Made by a program: the position numbers and the translations under genes
NCBI GenBank assembly: GCA_035319305.1
Contig: DATHCY010000184.1
Location: forward strand, 1 to 13,951
DNA length: 13,951 bases
Source of the DNA: Methanocella_A sp035319305
GTDB lineage: Archaea > Halobacteriota > Methanocellia > Methanocellales > Methanocellaceae
Reading direction: 5' to 3'
Shown here: in pieces, positions 1-7,227 of the stretch
How the letters are laid out: each line of letters starts with the position of its first letter
Numbering within the stretch: the first letter of the stretch is position 1
The notes under the pieces: generated by a model
The model's database searches: none
What the model saw: only the letters and a program-made list of their open reading frames with translations
Told to the model about the DNA's origin: nothing

Positions 1-947
1 GGCAAAGCCATCGGAAGTACGAAAAATACCAGGGCGCAATCGAGACACTGATCGAAAAAACCGATACCAGCGCAGCCCCGTGGATCATTGTCGAGGCTCA
101 GGACAGGCGCTTTGCCGAGGTGAAGGTGCTGGCGAAGACTATCGAAGCGTTTGAGCGGATCATTTCGACAGCCAGCATGCCTAAGGTGTGCGACGTCATG
201 GAGCCCCTGGAGTACCGTATCAAGGGGATAGACTCGTCCATGCTGGATAAGGCGGATCTGTCGAAGGCATACTCGAAAAAGGAGTATGAGAAGAGGCTGG
301 ATAAGCTGCATGATGCAGTGAGAAAAGCCCAGTTCAAGGCGTACGATAAGAAGATCGCCACTGTCGCCCTTTTCGAGGGGTGGGATTCGGCGGGAAAAGG
401 CGGGGCCATCAAACGGCTTGCCCAGTGCATGGACCCTCGGGGGTACACGGTCGTGCCCGTCGGCGCCCCAAACGACATCGAGAAGGCCCACAATTACCTG
501 TGGCGGTTCTGGGTTCGCTTCCCCGCCGCCGGCCATTTCACGATTTTCGACCGAAGCTGGTACGGCAGGACCCTGGTGGAACGTGTGGAAAAGTTCTGCA
601 AAAGGAAGGACTGGGAGCGGGCATATAACGAGATCAACGAGATGGAAGAGCAGCTGGTCAGCAACGGTACAGTTCTGGTAAAGTTCTGGTTGCACATCGA
701 CAAGGACGAGCAGCTGAAGCGGTTCGAGGCTCGGAAAAACGACCCTGATAAGTCCTGGAAGATCACCGACGAGGACTGGAGAAACCGGGATAACTGGGAT
801 CAATACAAGGACGCTGTCAATGAGATGCTCTACCGGACTAGCACCACCTACGCCCCGTGGACTATCGTAGAGGCGAACGACAAGAACTACGCCCGGATCA
901 AGGTTTTGAAGACGGTCGTCAACGCGATGAAGAAAAATTTCGAGTAA
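1..947 (+). CDS. Polyphosphate:nucleotide phosphotransferase, tandem PPK2 domains (5' partial)
   Basis: The reading frame is open from base 3, so the gene enters from the left edge and the ATG-like GTG near 120 is not its start. About 314 residues are visible. The first ~45 are the end of an upstream PPK2 domain and the rest is a complete second one. The second domain has a P-loop (FEGWDSAGKGG, bases ~372-404), the PPK2 lid/Walker B region (FDRSWYGR, ~547-570) and the C-terminal PWTIVEAND segment. The domain ends resemble each other: APWIIVEAQDRRFAEVKVL versus APWTIVEANDKNYARIKVL, so a duplication is directly visible. Two-domain PPK2 enzymes are typically class II polyphosphate:AMP phosphotransferases making ADP from AMP and polyphosphate in the cytoplasm; substrate choice here is inferred from that architecture. 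The gene ends 54 bp before the next start, and a T-rich stretch lies between them. Confidence 0.9.
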   Translation, partial: QSHRKYEKYQGAIETLIEKTDTSAAPWIIVEAQDRRFAEVKVLAKTIEAFERIISTASMPKVCDVMEPLEYRIKGIDSSMLDKADLSKAYSKKEYEKRLDKLHDAVRKAQFKAYDKKIATVALFEGWDSAGKGGAIKRLAQCMDPRGYTVVPVGAPNDIEKAHNYLWRFWVRFPAAGHFTIFDRSWYGRTLVERVEKFCKRKDWERAYNEINEMEEQLVSNGTVLVKFWLHIDKDEQLKRFEARKNDPDKSWKITDEDWRNRDNWDQYKDAVNEMLYRTSTTYAPWTIVEANDKNYARIKVLKTVVNAMKKNFE

Positions 948-967
948 AGTCGGCTCAAAAGGCAAGA

Positions 968-980
968 CCCTTTTTAGTTT
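968..980 (+). terminator. T-rich stretch downstream of the PPK2 gene
   Basis: About 20 bases after the PPK2 stop there is a T5 run followed by another TTT (CCCTTTTTAGTTT). Archaeal RNA polymerase often terminates at such oligo-T runs without a stable hairpin. The same bases could instead form part of an AT-rich promoter for the hydrolase starting at 1002, so the call is weak. Confidence 0.3.
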
Positions 981-1001
981 CGTCAGATTTAAACCTGCTC
1001 G

Positions 1002-1601
1002 ATGCAGGTTTCGTCGGAACTTTTCAAGATCAGGAATAGGGGTGGATACATCCGCAGCGAGCTGTACCAAGGGACGTCGGACAGAGGCGTCATCTACATG
1101 CACGGCGTTGGCGGCGGAACCTACGGGCCGTCGCACATTTACCACCCGCTCGCAGAGGACCTGCTCCAGTACGGTATCTGGTCCATGCTGATCGACTGCC
1201 GGTACGACTCTGACATGGATGAGTGTATCTCAGACATGCTGGTCTGCGTCGACTACCTCGATAAAAACAAGAAGGTGAACCGGATCGGGCTCGTCGGCTG
1301 GTCGTTCGGAGGCGCAATCGTCATATCGGCAGCCGCCGAGGACCGGAGAGTAAAAACGATCGTCACGGTGGCCAGCCAGTCGTACGGTACCCGAGACGTG
1401 GGTAAGATCGCACCCCGTCCAATCCTGCTAATCCACGGTACGGGAGATAAAACGCTGACCTATCAGTGCTCGGTCGATATCGCACAGAGGGCGGGCGAGC
1501 CGAAAAAGTTGGTGCTGTTCCCGGACGCCGACCATGGCATCAGTCAGAACAGTGAGGAGATGTATGATCTGGTTAGGAACTGGTTCCTGGAGTACCTTTA
1601 G
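1002..1601 (+). CDS. Alpha/beta hydrolase, dienelactone-hydrolase-like
   Basis: This 199-residue protein has a compact alpha/beta-hydrolase layout. It has an oxyanion-side HGVGGG loop (residues 34-39), the nucleophile elbow GWSFGG with Ser101, an acid in HGTGDKT (Asp149) and a catalytic His in DADHGI (His178). The length and order fit the small dienelactone-hydrolase/serine aminopeptidase-like cytoplasmic hydrolases; the substrate cannot be told. No signal peptide is visible. The start has no Shine-Dalgarno sequence, and AT-rich sequence at 971-993 lies just upstream, so a leaderless or short-leader transcript is likely. Its stop overlaps by four bases the stop of the oppositely oriented AhpD-like gene, leaving no room for separate terminators. 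Confidence 0.85.
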   Translation: MQVSSELFKIRNRGGYIRSELYQGTSDRGVIYMHGVGGGTYGPSHIYHPLAEDLLQYGIWSMLIDCRYDSDMDECISDMLVCVDYLDKNKKVNRIGLVGWSFGGAIVISAAAEDRRVKTIVTVASQSYGTRDVGKIAPRPILLIHGTGDKTLTYQCSVDIAQRAGEPKKLVLFPDADHGISQNSEEMYDLVRNWFLEYL

Positions 1602-2086
1602 TTTGTCCTGCTGCCAGTATTATTCTTATGGTTATTCTCGTAGACCATGCAGCCGGGGCAGTCGTCTTTTGTGGACTCGGCATCCACGTGTTCCTTCCGG
1701 TCGGTCTCGTACACTCGCATCGCCTGGGCCAGAGCAGCGGTGTTGGACAGGGCGCTGGCCAGGAGAATGGCCTCGAACACCTCTTCCTGGGGAATACCCT
1801 TCCGGCGAGCTACACGCAGGTGCATTTTCAGGCAGTGGTCGCACTTCAGCGCCGTGGCCACACCGATGGTGACAAGCTCGACGGTCTTTTCGTCAAGATG
1901 CTCGGGATTGCGCAGGACAGCGTCATCATAGATGATCTTGGGCAGGAGAATGTTTGGCTTGTCGCTCATGGCGTTCAGGATAAACGGGACCTCTCCGTAG
2001 TCGTCCTCGATGTTTTTCAGAAGCTCCTGTACCGCCTCGTCGGGTTCCTTTCCGAAAAGGTTCTTTAGCGTGTTTTCGAACTTCAA
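1598..2086 (-). CDS. Carboxymuconolactone decarboxylase / AhpD-like protein
   Basis: This 162-residue, mainly helical protein has the AhpD-fold signature: ...VTIGVATALKCDHCLKMH..., with the redox pair Cys82-x-x-Cys85 and His89. Family members act as thiol-disulfide or peroxide-reducing proteins (AhpD type) or as decarboxylases; the CxxC-xxx-H arrangement favours the redox group. A second CxxC (Cys143, Cys146) sits in a polar C-terminal tail and is not part of the family core. The start is probably TTG at 2086: a GGGGA ribosome site lies six bases upstream, an in-frame stop lies six codons upstream, and the next ATG (residue 40) would remove much of the domain. The gene converges with the hydrolase (4-base overlap) and likely uses the TATA-like element at 2140-2147. 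Confidence 0.88.
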   Translation of the reverse strand: MKFENTLKNLFGKEPDEAVQELLKNIEDDYGEVPFILNAMSDKPNILLPKIIYDDAVLRNPEHLDEKTVELVTIGVATALKCDHCLKMHLRVARRKGIPQEEVFEAILLASALSNTAALAQAMRVYETDRKEHVDAESTKDDCPGCMVYENNHKNNTGSRTN

Positions 2087-2139
2087 GATATGTCCCCGCT
2101 ATATAGATTAAAACGATAAAGTAGTTATCCGTCTTGGAG

Positions 2140-2148
2140 TATTTAAAG
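2140..2148. promoter_or_regulatory. TATTTAAAG TATA-like element, possibly bidirectional
   Basis: TATTTAAAG contains the self-complementary TTTAAA and lies between two divergent genes. With the usual spacing of about 26 bases it would start plus-strand RNA near 2170 and minus-strand RNA near 2118. The latter gives a leader of about 32 bases that includes the GGGGA ribosome site of the AhpD-like gene. A second AT-rich run on the minus strand (TCTATATAG, near 2098-2106) is closer to that gene and is an alternative. Confidence 0.45.
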
Positions 2149-2169
2149 GTAATCGGGTCGGGAGGCGTA

Positions 2170-2229
2170 ATGTTTTTTGTGGTGAACGGCATTGGGATGC
2201 GTATATGCTTAAACAGTTATCACGGATAG
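2170..2229 (+). CDS. Possible 19-codon leader ORF overlapping the next gene
   Basis: An ATG at 2170 is preceded by GGGAGG (2160-2165) four bases upstream, a better ribosome site than that of the membrane-protein gene at 2205. The frame encodes MFFVVNGIGMRICLNSYHG and stops at TAG 2227-2229, 22 bases inside the next gene in another frame. If real it could couple or tune translation of the membrane protein. It may equally be chance: the predicted transcription start (near 2170) could leave the GGGAGG outside the RNA. Confidence 0.3.
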   Translation: MFFVVNGIGMRICLNSYHG

Positions 2230-2555
2230 CCATCAGCGTGGCGGGCATTGCAGCAGCCACCATCCTTGCGAGCATCGCCCTATCCGGAGCATATGTTATT
2301 TTTGTCGGGTCAGGGTACGGCAGCATGCCGGTCACCATCTCAAACGCCCTGTTTTTCTTGGGGGGTTTCCTGATACTGATCGGTGTCATCATCGAATTTT
2401 TCCGGGTCAAATGTCAGGGTATCATCAATAGATTTTTATATAATTATGGAATCGGTAGAATGGTTATCGAAGGGTTATCGGGATGGACGTTGATCTGTTC
2501 TGGCGGCCTGATGATCACCCTATCGCTTGCTGTTGTGTTCGCAGCCGTAAAATAG
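2205..2555 (+). CDS. Small three-helix membrane protein of unknown function
   Basis: I do not recognise this 116-residue protein. It has three hydrophobic segments long enough to cross the membrane (about residues 8-33, 45-67 and 86-115). A short basic loop (RVKCQGIINRFLYNYG) lies between the second and third. There are no obvious catalytic or metal-binding motifs. No in-frame ATG, GTG or TTG lies in the 60 bases upstream, so ATG 2205 is the best start although it lacks a clear Shine-Dalgarno sequence. A short ORF with a strong ribosome site overlaps this start. The stop is followed by a TnpB-type element scar, so the original downstream context is lost. Confidence 0.65.
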   Translation: MLKQLSRIAISVAGIAAATILASIALSGAYVIFVGSGYGSMPVTISNALFFLGGFLILIGVIIEFFRVKCQGIINRFLYNYGIGRMVIEGLSGWTLICSGGLMITLSLAVVFAAVK

Positions 2556-2631
2556 GTGGTTTATCTGAATGGGAGCACGGAGAGGTGTGAGACCCCAGTA
2601 TTTAGCTGAGGATTGGGATAGACAGCCCTTC

Positions 2632-2673
2632 GCATCGATTAGCAGCGATGCTGATTGCAAACCATCAGCATCG
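2632..2673 (+). repeat. Nested, mutually exclusive hairpins
   Basis: GCATCG (2632-2637) can pair with CGATGC (2646-2651). The latter also starts a perfect 10-bp inverted repeat, CGATGCTGAT (2646-2655) with ATCAGCATCG (2664-2673), with an 8-base loop. The two hairpins share bases and cannot form together. They sit just upstream of the TnpB right-end-like scar, where the scaffold of a TnpB guide RNA would lie, so they may be remnants of that RNA. They could also be an unrelated structured element. Confidence 0.6.
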
Positions 2674-2677
2674 AGGC

Positions 2678-2715
2678 AGGAAGCCCCACCCTTCCTTAAG
2701 GGCAGGATAGTTCAC
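2678..2715 (+). mobile_element. IS200/IS605 (TnpB)-type right-end scar, copy 1
   Basis: The segment starts with AGGAAGCC and ends with TAGTTCAC, enclosing a hairpin (CCCTT 2689-2693 with AAGGG 2698-2702). The same bracket and hairpin recur at 13184-13219. From memory of the family, archaeal TnpB elements end this way, with the tnpB stop next to the GAAGCC motif and the 3' end of the guide RNA at the terminal TTCAC. A short frame entering the scar reads IEAGSPTLP, like a typical TnpB tail. No tnpA or tnpB remains nearby, and the left end is not identifiable. The flank 2556-2677 holds no gene that I can support. Confidence 0.6.
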
Positions 2716-2730
2716 GTACTTACCTCACAA

Positions 2731-2740
2731 AGTTTAAATT
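2731..2740 (+). promoter_or_regulatory. TATA box for the surface protein gene (leaderless)
   Basis: AGTTTAAATT lies about 27 bases before the ATG at 2765, which places the transcription start at or within a few bases of the start codon. There is no Shine-Dalgarno sequence before that ATG, consistent with a leaderless mRNA. Confidence 0.5.
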
Positions 2741-2764
2741 CTTAAATCCGTATCCTTAATCTAT

Positions 2765-3415
2765 ATGTTCGGCCATGCAGCAGTAATGCTCATCGCGGGG
2801 ATAACGTTCTTCGCGCTCGTGGTAGCGGTTGCCAGTGCAGAACAGAATATTCCTTTGCCGCAGACCGATCAAAATCCGTACCACGATAAGGTAAGGCCGA
2901 TACTGATCCACCTGATCATGATCAATACGACGAGCCATCCGCTCAATAACATCAACCCCCCGGAAAACGCGGCGGACCTCAAGTGGATGCACCTATTCTA
3001 CCAGTATGAGAACGTGGGGAACACCCAGATACGTGGCTATATTAAAGTGATCTTTGTCGATAGCCATGGAAACCGGTATCAGAATACTAATGAAGACTAT
3101 ACAGGCGAGTACGTCCTGCCGCACACGATGACGAACCAGCTTTACGTGGAGATCCCCATGCCCAAGAACGCCGATATCACCCAGTTTATCATCCAGCAGG
3201 GCTTTGACGAGACGGTCTATATTATACCATCGGTAACCCCGACCCCTTCCCCCGTGGCGACATATAAGATCACCCCAACTCCCAGTCCTTCGCCATTAGC
3301 ACCCATCGACCGAAGTCGATTCAATGAATGCCTTCCGTTCTTTCCGTTTGCCATGGCAGGAGGCATCGCTGCTCTGGGGATTATCATCAACCGTAGCGGG
3401 ATCAGGAAGAAGTAG
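2765..3415 (+). CDS. Membrane-anchored extracytoplasmic protein, unknown function
   Basis: This 216-residue protein is not one I recognise. It starts with a hydrophobic signal segment (about residues 4-24, likely cleaved near VASA-EQ). An extracytoplasmic domain of about 130 residues follows, rich in beta-prone and aromatic residues (for example HLFYQYENVGNTQIRGYIKV). Next is a Pro/Thr/Ser linker with TPTPSP repeats (about 155-180), then a C-terminal hydrophobic stretch (about 192-210) ending in RKK. That is the layout of a cell-surface protein tethered by a C-terminal helix, the linker spanning the envelope. The region around YQYENVGNTQIRGYIKVIFVDSHG may be an immunoglobulin-like/CARDB-type fold, which is only a guess. 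The gene appears to be leaderless and monocistronic. Confidence 0.72.
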   Translation: MFGHAAVMLIAGITFFALVVAVASAEQNIPLPQTDQNPYHDKVRPILIHLIMINTTSHPLNNINPPENAADLKWMHLFYQYENVGNTQIRGYIKVIFVDSHGNRYQNTNEDYTGEYVLPHTMTNQLYVEIPMPKNADITQFIIQQGFDETVYIIPSVTPTPSPVATYKITPTPSPSPLAPIDRSRFNECLPFFPFAMAGGIAALGIIINRSGIRKK

Positions 3416-3512
3416 ATTTAGTTTTGGATCCTACCATTTTAAGATCTCGCCCAGAAACACAAAGTTTTAATTCCATCCTCATCCATCCTTTTATTCATAT
3501 ATCAAAGGTGCT

Positions 3513-4520
3513 ATGTCTCTCGGAATTCAAAGGCTGGACTGCGACAACCTAGTGATCGGGGGCGGGCTTTCGGGGTTGGTCGCGGCTCTCCGTCGGAAGG
3601 GAAAGACGATTGTCGCATCTGCGGGTATGGGAGCGACGGCTATTTCTGGGGGCGTACTTTCCTCGCCAGCAAGGGACGTGGAGGTCGATAGCTGGTTTGT
3701 TAGGATCATGCGCCAGACCGGCTGCAAGTATAGGGAAAGCCGGTGCATGACAGACCTCATGGCGATTAAAGCAGGGCTGGTACAGGAGATCATGGATTAT
3801 GGGGCCTGTGATGCCGTTCCCGTGATGTTTTCGATCGACGGTACTTCTTCTGTATCGGGCGTGCGCAGCCTGGATCTGCACCAGTTTCGTGGCCGATCGT
3901 ATCAGGAAATCGCCCGGCTCATCGATACCGACGGAAGCATACTTGAGACCATCGCCGCGGCACTGAAGGAAACCTGCGTAGAGAGCGCCCTTCTGCCACC
4001 GATCCTGGGGATCGATCGAACATCTGAAGTCCAACGGTCGCTGGAGCGGAGCACCGGTGCCGGCATCTTTGAGTATGTGAACGCACCGTCTGTACAGGGC
4101 TTTCGGTTGTTAACAGCGCTTCGCGGTGTCATTTTAACGCGCCGCGATATTACCGTCCTGGATACTGCGCGGATCGAATCGATCGCTCCTGAGATCAAGG
4201 GTCGGATGGGCACGAAATCCCGTAGGGAGTTTTATGTAGACACATCGAGCCTGATCATCGCGACCGGGGGGCTGATGACCGGCTTAAGGGTGGATGGCGA
4301 CCGGGTCATAGAGCCGCTGACAGGCCGGATAGTTGGTGATGTAAACGCGGACCTCAGCGAACAGTTCCTCGCGGATCATCCGCTGATGTTCACAGGCATC
4401 GGCACCAGGCCCGCTTTCAAGGGCGGTTTTAAAGATGTTTACGCCGCAGGAGCGGTGGCTTTGGGTTTCGGACTGTATAATGCACTTACAACAGGCTATC
4501 ACGCGGGGTCGAATGAGTAG
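3513..4520 (+). CDS. FAD-dependent GlpB-like flavoprotein subunit
   Basis: The 335-residue protein begins with a Rossmann dinucleotide-binding motif, VIGGGLSGL (Gly16-17-18...Gly21). It ends with the flavoprotein motif DVYAAGAVALGFGLYNALTTGYHAG, which binds the second half of FAD. The overall pattern resembles GlpB, the FAD subunit of anaerobic glycerol-3-phosphate dehydrogenase. It is shorter than bacterial GlpB (about 420 residues). GlpB passes electrons from the catalytic GlpA subunit to the Fe-S subunit GlpC, but no glpA is present in this window. The stop codon overlaps by eight bases the ATG of the Fe-S protein, so the two are translationally coupled and probably form a complex. AAGGTG immediately before the ATG may be a close-set ribosome site. 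The donor or acceptor is unknown. Confidence 0.75.
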   Translation: MSLGIQRLDCDNLVIGGGLSGLVAALRRKGKTIVASAGMGATAISGGVLSSPARDVEVDSWFVRIMRQTGCKYRESRCMTDLMAIKAGLVQEIMDYGACDAVPVMFSIDGTSSVSGVRSLDLHQFRGRSYQEIARLIDTDGSILETIAAALKETCVESALLPPILGIDRTSEVQRSLERSTGAGIFEYVNAPSVQGFRLLTALRGVILTRRDITVLDTARIESIAPEIKGRMGTKSRREFYVDTSSLIIATGGLMTGLRVDGDRVIEPLTGRIVGDVNADLSEQFLADHPLMFTGIGTRPAFKGGFKDVYAAGAVALGFGLYNALTTGYHAGSNE

Positions 4521-5523
4521 CGACTGGATATATATCAACGGCGAGATGTGCATCAAGTGTGGCATATGCGAAATGGTATGCCCATCACAGCTCAGCGCGC
4601 TGCGATCGCTGGATCTGGACCGGTCCCGGGTGACCCCAGAGGAGATAGTAAACTGTACGACGTGTAACCGATGTGTTGCCTCATGCCCAAGAGGCGTGCC
4701 TATCACCAAAGCGATCGAGCGAATGCGACACCCGATATCTACTCCGGGGTACAGCGAAACAATGACAAACATCTCCAAGTATGGGACTTCGATCATTCCC
4801 GATAGGCCCACCAAAGTCGATCCTCGGAACTGTAAAGTAGCGTACTTCGCCGGGTGCCTTACCAACCACCGCCTAACGGGCATCTCAGAGGCGGTCGAGT
4901 TCACATTAACATATATGGGCGTCGACTATACCCGAATACCGGAGGTCTGCTGCGGCTCGCCGCTGAACCGGATCGGACGTTTCGATCTGGCCGAGAAAAT
5001 GCTGGGAAAAAACGTTGATACCCTCAGAGCTTATGGGGTCGAGACAGTGGTGACCTCCTGTCCGGGTTGCACATCCACATTTCTGGAATATCAAGAGGAC
5101 TTTGAAGTGCTGCACTACCTAGATCTCTATGACCATTACCATATCTCATCTGACATTGGCAGGCAAAAGGGACTGGCGACATTACAGTTCCCATGTCACC
5201 TGTACCGGAATGTATCGCCGTACACGATGGTTGTGGCGGAGGAGATCCTCTCAAAGATGTACGACTATATAAGGCTGCCGGACGCGGATAGATGCTGCGG
5301 CGCTGGCGGTGGAGTGAGGCGAAACGATCTTATGCTATCCCGCAAGCTGAAAGCGAGAAAAATCGACGACATAAAAGTGATATCACCTGATGTTGTGGCA
5401 GGCGTTTGTCCTCAGTGTAAAATCCATTTATCGGAGGAAGTTCCGGAAATGGCGGACCTTTCAGTGCTTGTCGCCATGGGCCTTGGATTTATCCCCACCG
5501 GGTCAGGATCTCCTCGCGTCTGA
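4513..5523 (+). CDS. HdrD/GlpC-like Fe-S oxidoreductase with two CCG domains
   Basis: Starting at ATG 4513, which overlaps the previous stop, the protein has 336 residues; a frame extension to 4435 would lie inside the flavoprotein gene. Two ferredoxin motifs come first: Cys13-x2-Cys16-x2-Cys19-x3-Cys23-Pro and Cys48-x2-Cys51-x2-Cys54-x3-Cys58-Pro. Two CCG domains follow. Domain 1 is Cys115-x30-CysCys(146-147)-Gly-...-Cys183-x2-Cys186, and domain 2 is Cys228-x32-CysCys(261-262)-Gly-...-Cys299-x2-Cys302. This order is that of GlpC, TfrB and HdrD. In HdrB, motifs of nearly this spacing hold non-cubane [4Fe-4S] clusters that cleave disulfides. No membrane segment is visible. It likely takes electrons from, or gives them to, the GlpB-like flavoprotein. 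Its last 35 bases overlap the ABC permease on the other strand. Confidence 0.85.
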   Translation: MSSDWIYINGEMCIKCGICEMVCPSQLSALRSLDLDRSRVTPEEIVNCTTCNRCVASCPRGVPITKAIERMRHPISTPGYSETMTNISKYGTSIIPDRPTKVDPRNCKVAYFAGCLTNHRLTGISEAVEFTLTYMGVDYTRIPEVCCGSPLNRIGRFDLAEKMLGKNVDTLRAYGVETVVTSCPGCTSTFLEYQEDFEVLHYLDLYDHYHISSDIGRQKGLATLQFPCHLYRNVSPYTMVVAEEILSKMYDYIRLPDADRCCGAGGGVRRNDLMLSRKLKARKIDDIKVISPDVVAGVCPQCKIHLSEEVPEMADLSVLVAMGLGFIPTGSGSPRV

Positions 5524-6286
5524 ACAGTCGGGTGCCACTTTTTACTAAGATCACATCTATAACCAGCAGCCCAGCGCTAACCAGTAGAATCGAAAAGGTG
5601 TCCAGCGTGATCATGCCAAACAGCTGGAGCACAAAGAGTACCATGATAGGAACGACGATGACTGCGCTGACTTGTTGTGACGCCCTGACGTCTGTCATTC
5701 GGGACGAGACCAATACAGTAGCGTAAACCGACATGATTGCCAGCAGCGGCGCAGTAATAAAAACCGATACTAGCCAGATCGCGCTCGGAATCACGGGGTA
5801 GCCGAACGTCGCTATGGTCATGACATCGACCAGGATCGTATAAATGAAAAATGACGTCCAAGTAATCAGGACCGACGGGATCACCGCGGCCAGCGTCTTG
5901 CCAAACAGTATATCCAAGGATGAAACCGGAGTCGCCAGCAGCGGCTCCAACGTGCCGTTTTTCTTCTCCCCCACCATGCTATATGATGAGATCATCGTTG
6001 GCATGAGCCCCGGCATCAGCAGATAGAAGGGCATGTTGCTCTGTACCAGGAAATAAATCACGATCTGATGGGGCGTCATCGTGTCAAACCCCGGCACGTG
6101 GCTGAACAGCATGGAGACATCCCCCTTTGTCAAATTCATGGGGATCGTCAGCAGAAAGACCAGTGGTATTGCGATGGAAAATATGAGGGGGAAGCTGGCC
6201 ATCGTTGTGATGATATACCGGTTCCTGAGCAGTTCATCCAGTTCTTTCCGTGTAATTATAAGTATATCAAGGCCCACATTAATCAT
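5489..6286 (-). CDS. ABC-2 type exporter permease (copy 1)
   Basis: This 265-residue membrane protein has about six hydrophobic segments and the ABC-2/NatB-like signature SSYSMVGEKKNGTLEPLLATPVS in a cytoplasmic loop. It is clearly paralogous to the permease at 7998-8798. Both carry SYS(M/I)VGEKKN, TLEPLLA(T/A)PVS and a C-terminal REEILT(R/H)W, which confirms the end chosen here. The ATG overlaps the stop of the ATPase gene by eight bases (ATGATTAA), so the pair is one operon. A dimer of this subunit with two ATPases would export an unknown substrate; family members handle Na+, drugs, lipids or peptides. The 3' end overlaps the converging HdrD-like gene by 35 bases. Confidence 0.88.
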   Translation of the reverse strand: MINVGLDILIITRKELDELLRNRYIITTMASFPLIFSIAIPLVFLLTIPMNLTKGDVSMLFSHVPGFDTMTPHQIVIYFLVQSNMPFYLLMPGLMPTMISSYSMVGEKKNGTLEPLLATPVSSLDILFGKTLAAVIPSVLITWTSFFIYTILVDVMTIATFGYPVIPSAIWLVSVFITAPLLAIMSVYATVLVSSRMTDVRASQQVSAVIVVPIMVLFVLQLFGMITLDTFSILLVSAGLLVIDVILVKSGTRLFRREEILTRWG

Positions 6287-7202
6287 CGCCGGTCAATTTG
6301 AGATATACGTCCTCCATGCTATGGCCCAGTTCCCCCACGGAGCGTATCCGACCTCCGGCACGGACGATCGCATCGATGACGTCAGGGCTGTGCAGCTCGG
6401 GGTTATGGATCCGAAGGATCATGCGATCGCCGCTTCGTTCGACGGCCTGGACGACGCTCATGCTGGATACCGCATTATAGATCTCAGGGTTCAGCTTTTC
6501 GAGCCGTACTACGAGCTCTTGCCCGTAGATCGTGTCTTTAAGCGCTGCAGGCGTGCCTGAATAGAGGAGGTGGTGGTTGATGATGGCGACTTTGTCGCTC
6601 AGCCGCTCCGCCTCATCCAGGTTATGGGTACACAGGAATATGGTCCTGCCGTTCTTTTTAAGATCGAGTATGGCTTCGCGCACCACCCGGGCCGATCCGG
6701 GATCCAGTCCGGAGGTCGGTTCGTCCATGAATAGCACTTCCGGCTCGTGTAACAAACATCGTATCAGCGCCAGTTTCTGGCGCATTCCCCTGGAAAACCC
6801 TCCTACAGGATGGTCTTTTCTGTCATATAGATTGAACATCCGCAGGTACCGCCTGATGGCCTCCTCGGCGGTCTCCCTGTTTATATGGTATAGGTCGGTG
6901 AAAAAGCGGAGGTTTTTCGTCGCGGTCAGGTTATCGTAAAAGCCGGGACTCTCTGTCAGTATGCCTACTTTTTTCCTGATCAGCGAGGCCGATTCTCTAT
7001 CGCCGATATCCAGGCCGCATACCGTAGCACTGCCGCTGGTAGGGCGGATCAAACAGGCTAGCATGCGCACGGTGGTCGTCTTCCCGGCGCCGTTAGGTCC
7101 CAGGAACCCGAAGACTTCCCCCTTACCGACGCTGATGGTGATGTCATCCACCGCGACGAAATTCCCGAAACGCCTTGCAAGCGACGAAGTCCGTATCACC
7201 AT
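6279..7202 (-). CDS. ABC transporter ATPase (copy 1)
   Basis: The 307-residue nucleotide-binding subunit has Walker A GPNGAGKT (35-42), an ABC signature within GGFSRGMRQK, Walker B LFMDEPTSGLDP and the switch His in LCTHNLDEAERLSD. An accessory C-terminal region of about 90 residues ends in SMEDVYLKLTG, common in ABC-2 exporters of this class. The usual Q-loop Gln position reads LTESPG, as in the paralog at 8795-9730. I chose ATG 7202 (MVIRTSSLARRFG) over an upstream ATG at 7247. It aligns with the paralog, and a TATA box sits about 27-30 bases before it, implying a leaderless mRNA; the 7247 ATG would lie upstream of the TATA box. Confidence 0.9.
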   Translation of the reverse strand: MVIRTSSLARRFGNFVAVDDITISVGKGEVFGFLGPNGAGKTTTVRMLACLIRPTSGSATVCGLDIGDRESASLIRKKVGILTESPGFYDNLTATKNLRFFTDLYHINRETAEEAIRRYLRMFNLYDRKDHPVGGFSRGMRQKLALIRCLLHEPEVLFMDEPTSGLDPGSARVVREAILDLKKNGRTIFLCTHNLDEAERLSDKVAIINHHLLYSGTPAALKDTIYGQELVVRLEKLNPEIYNAVSSMSVVQAVERSGDRMILRIHNPELHSPDVIDAIVRAGGRIRSVGELGHSMEDVYLKLTGDD

Positions 7203-7227
7203 GACCACAAAAAGATCAGCGTTCACA

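Noticed and set aside
1628..2068. A 146-codon plus-strand frame
   Set aside because: It is the antisense shadow of the AhpD-like gene, which has clear family motifs.
4435..4512. Upstream ATG 4435 as the start of the HdrD-like protein
   Set aside because: It would overlap the flavoprotein gene by more than 80 bases. ATG 4513 gives the normal family N-terminus close to the first cysteine motif.
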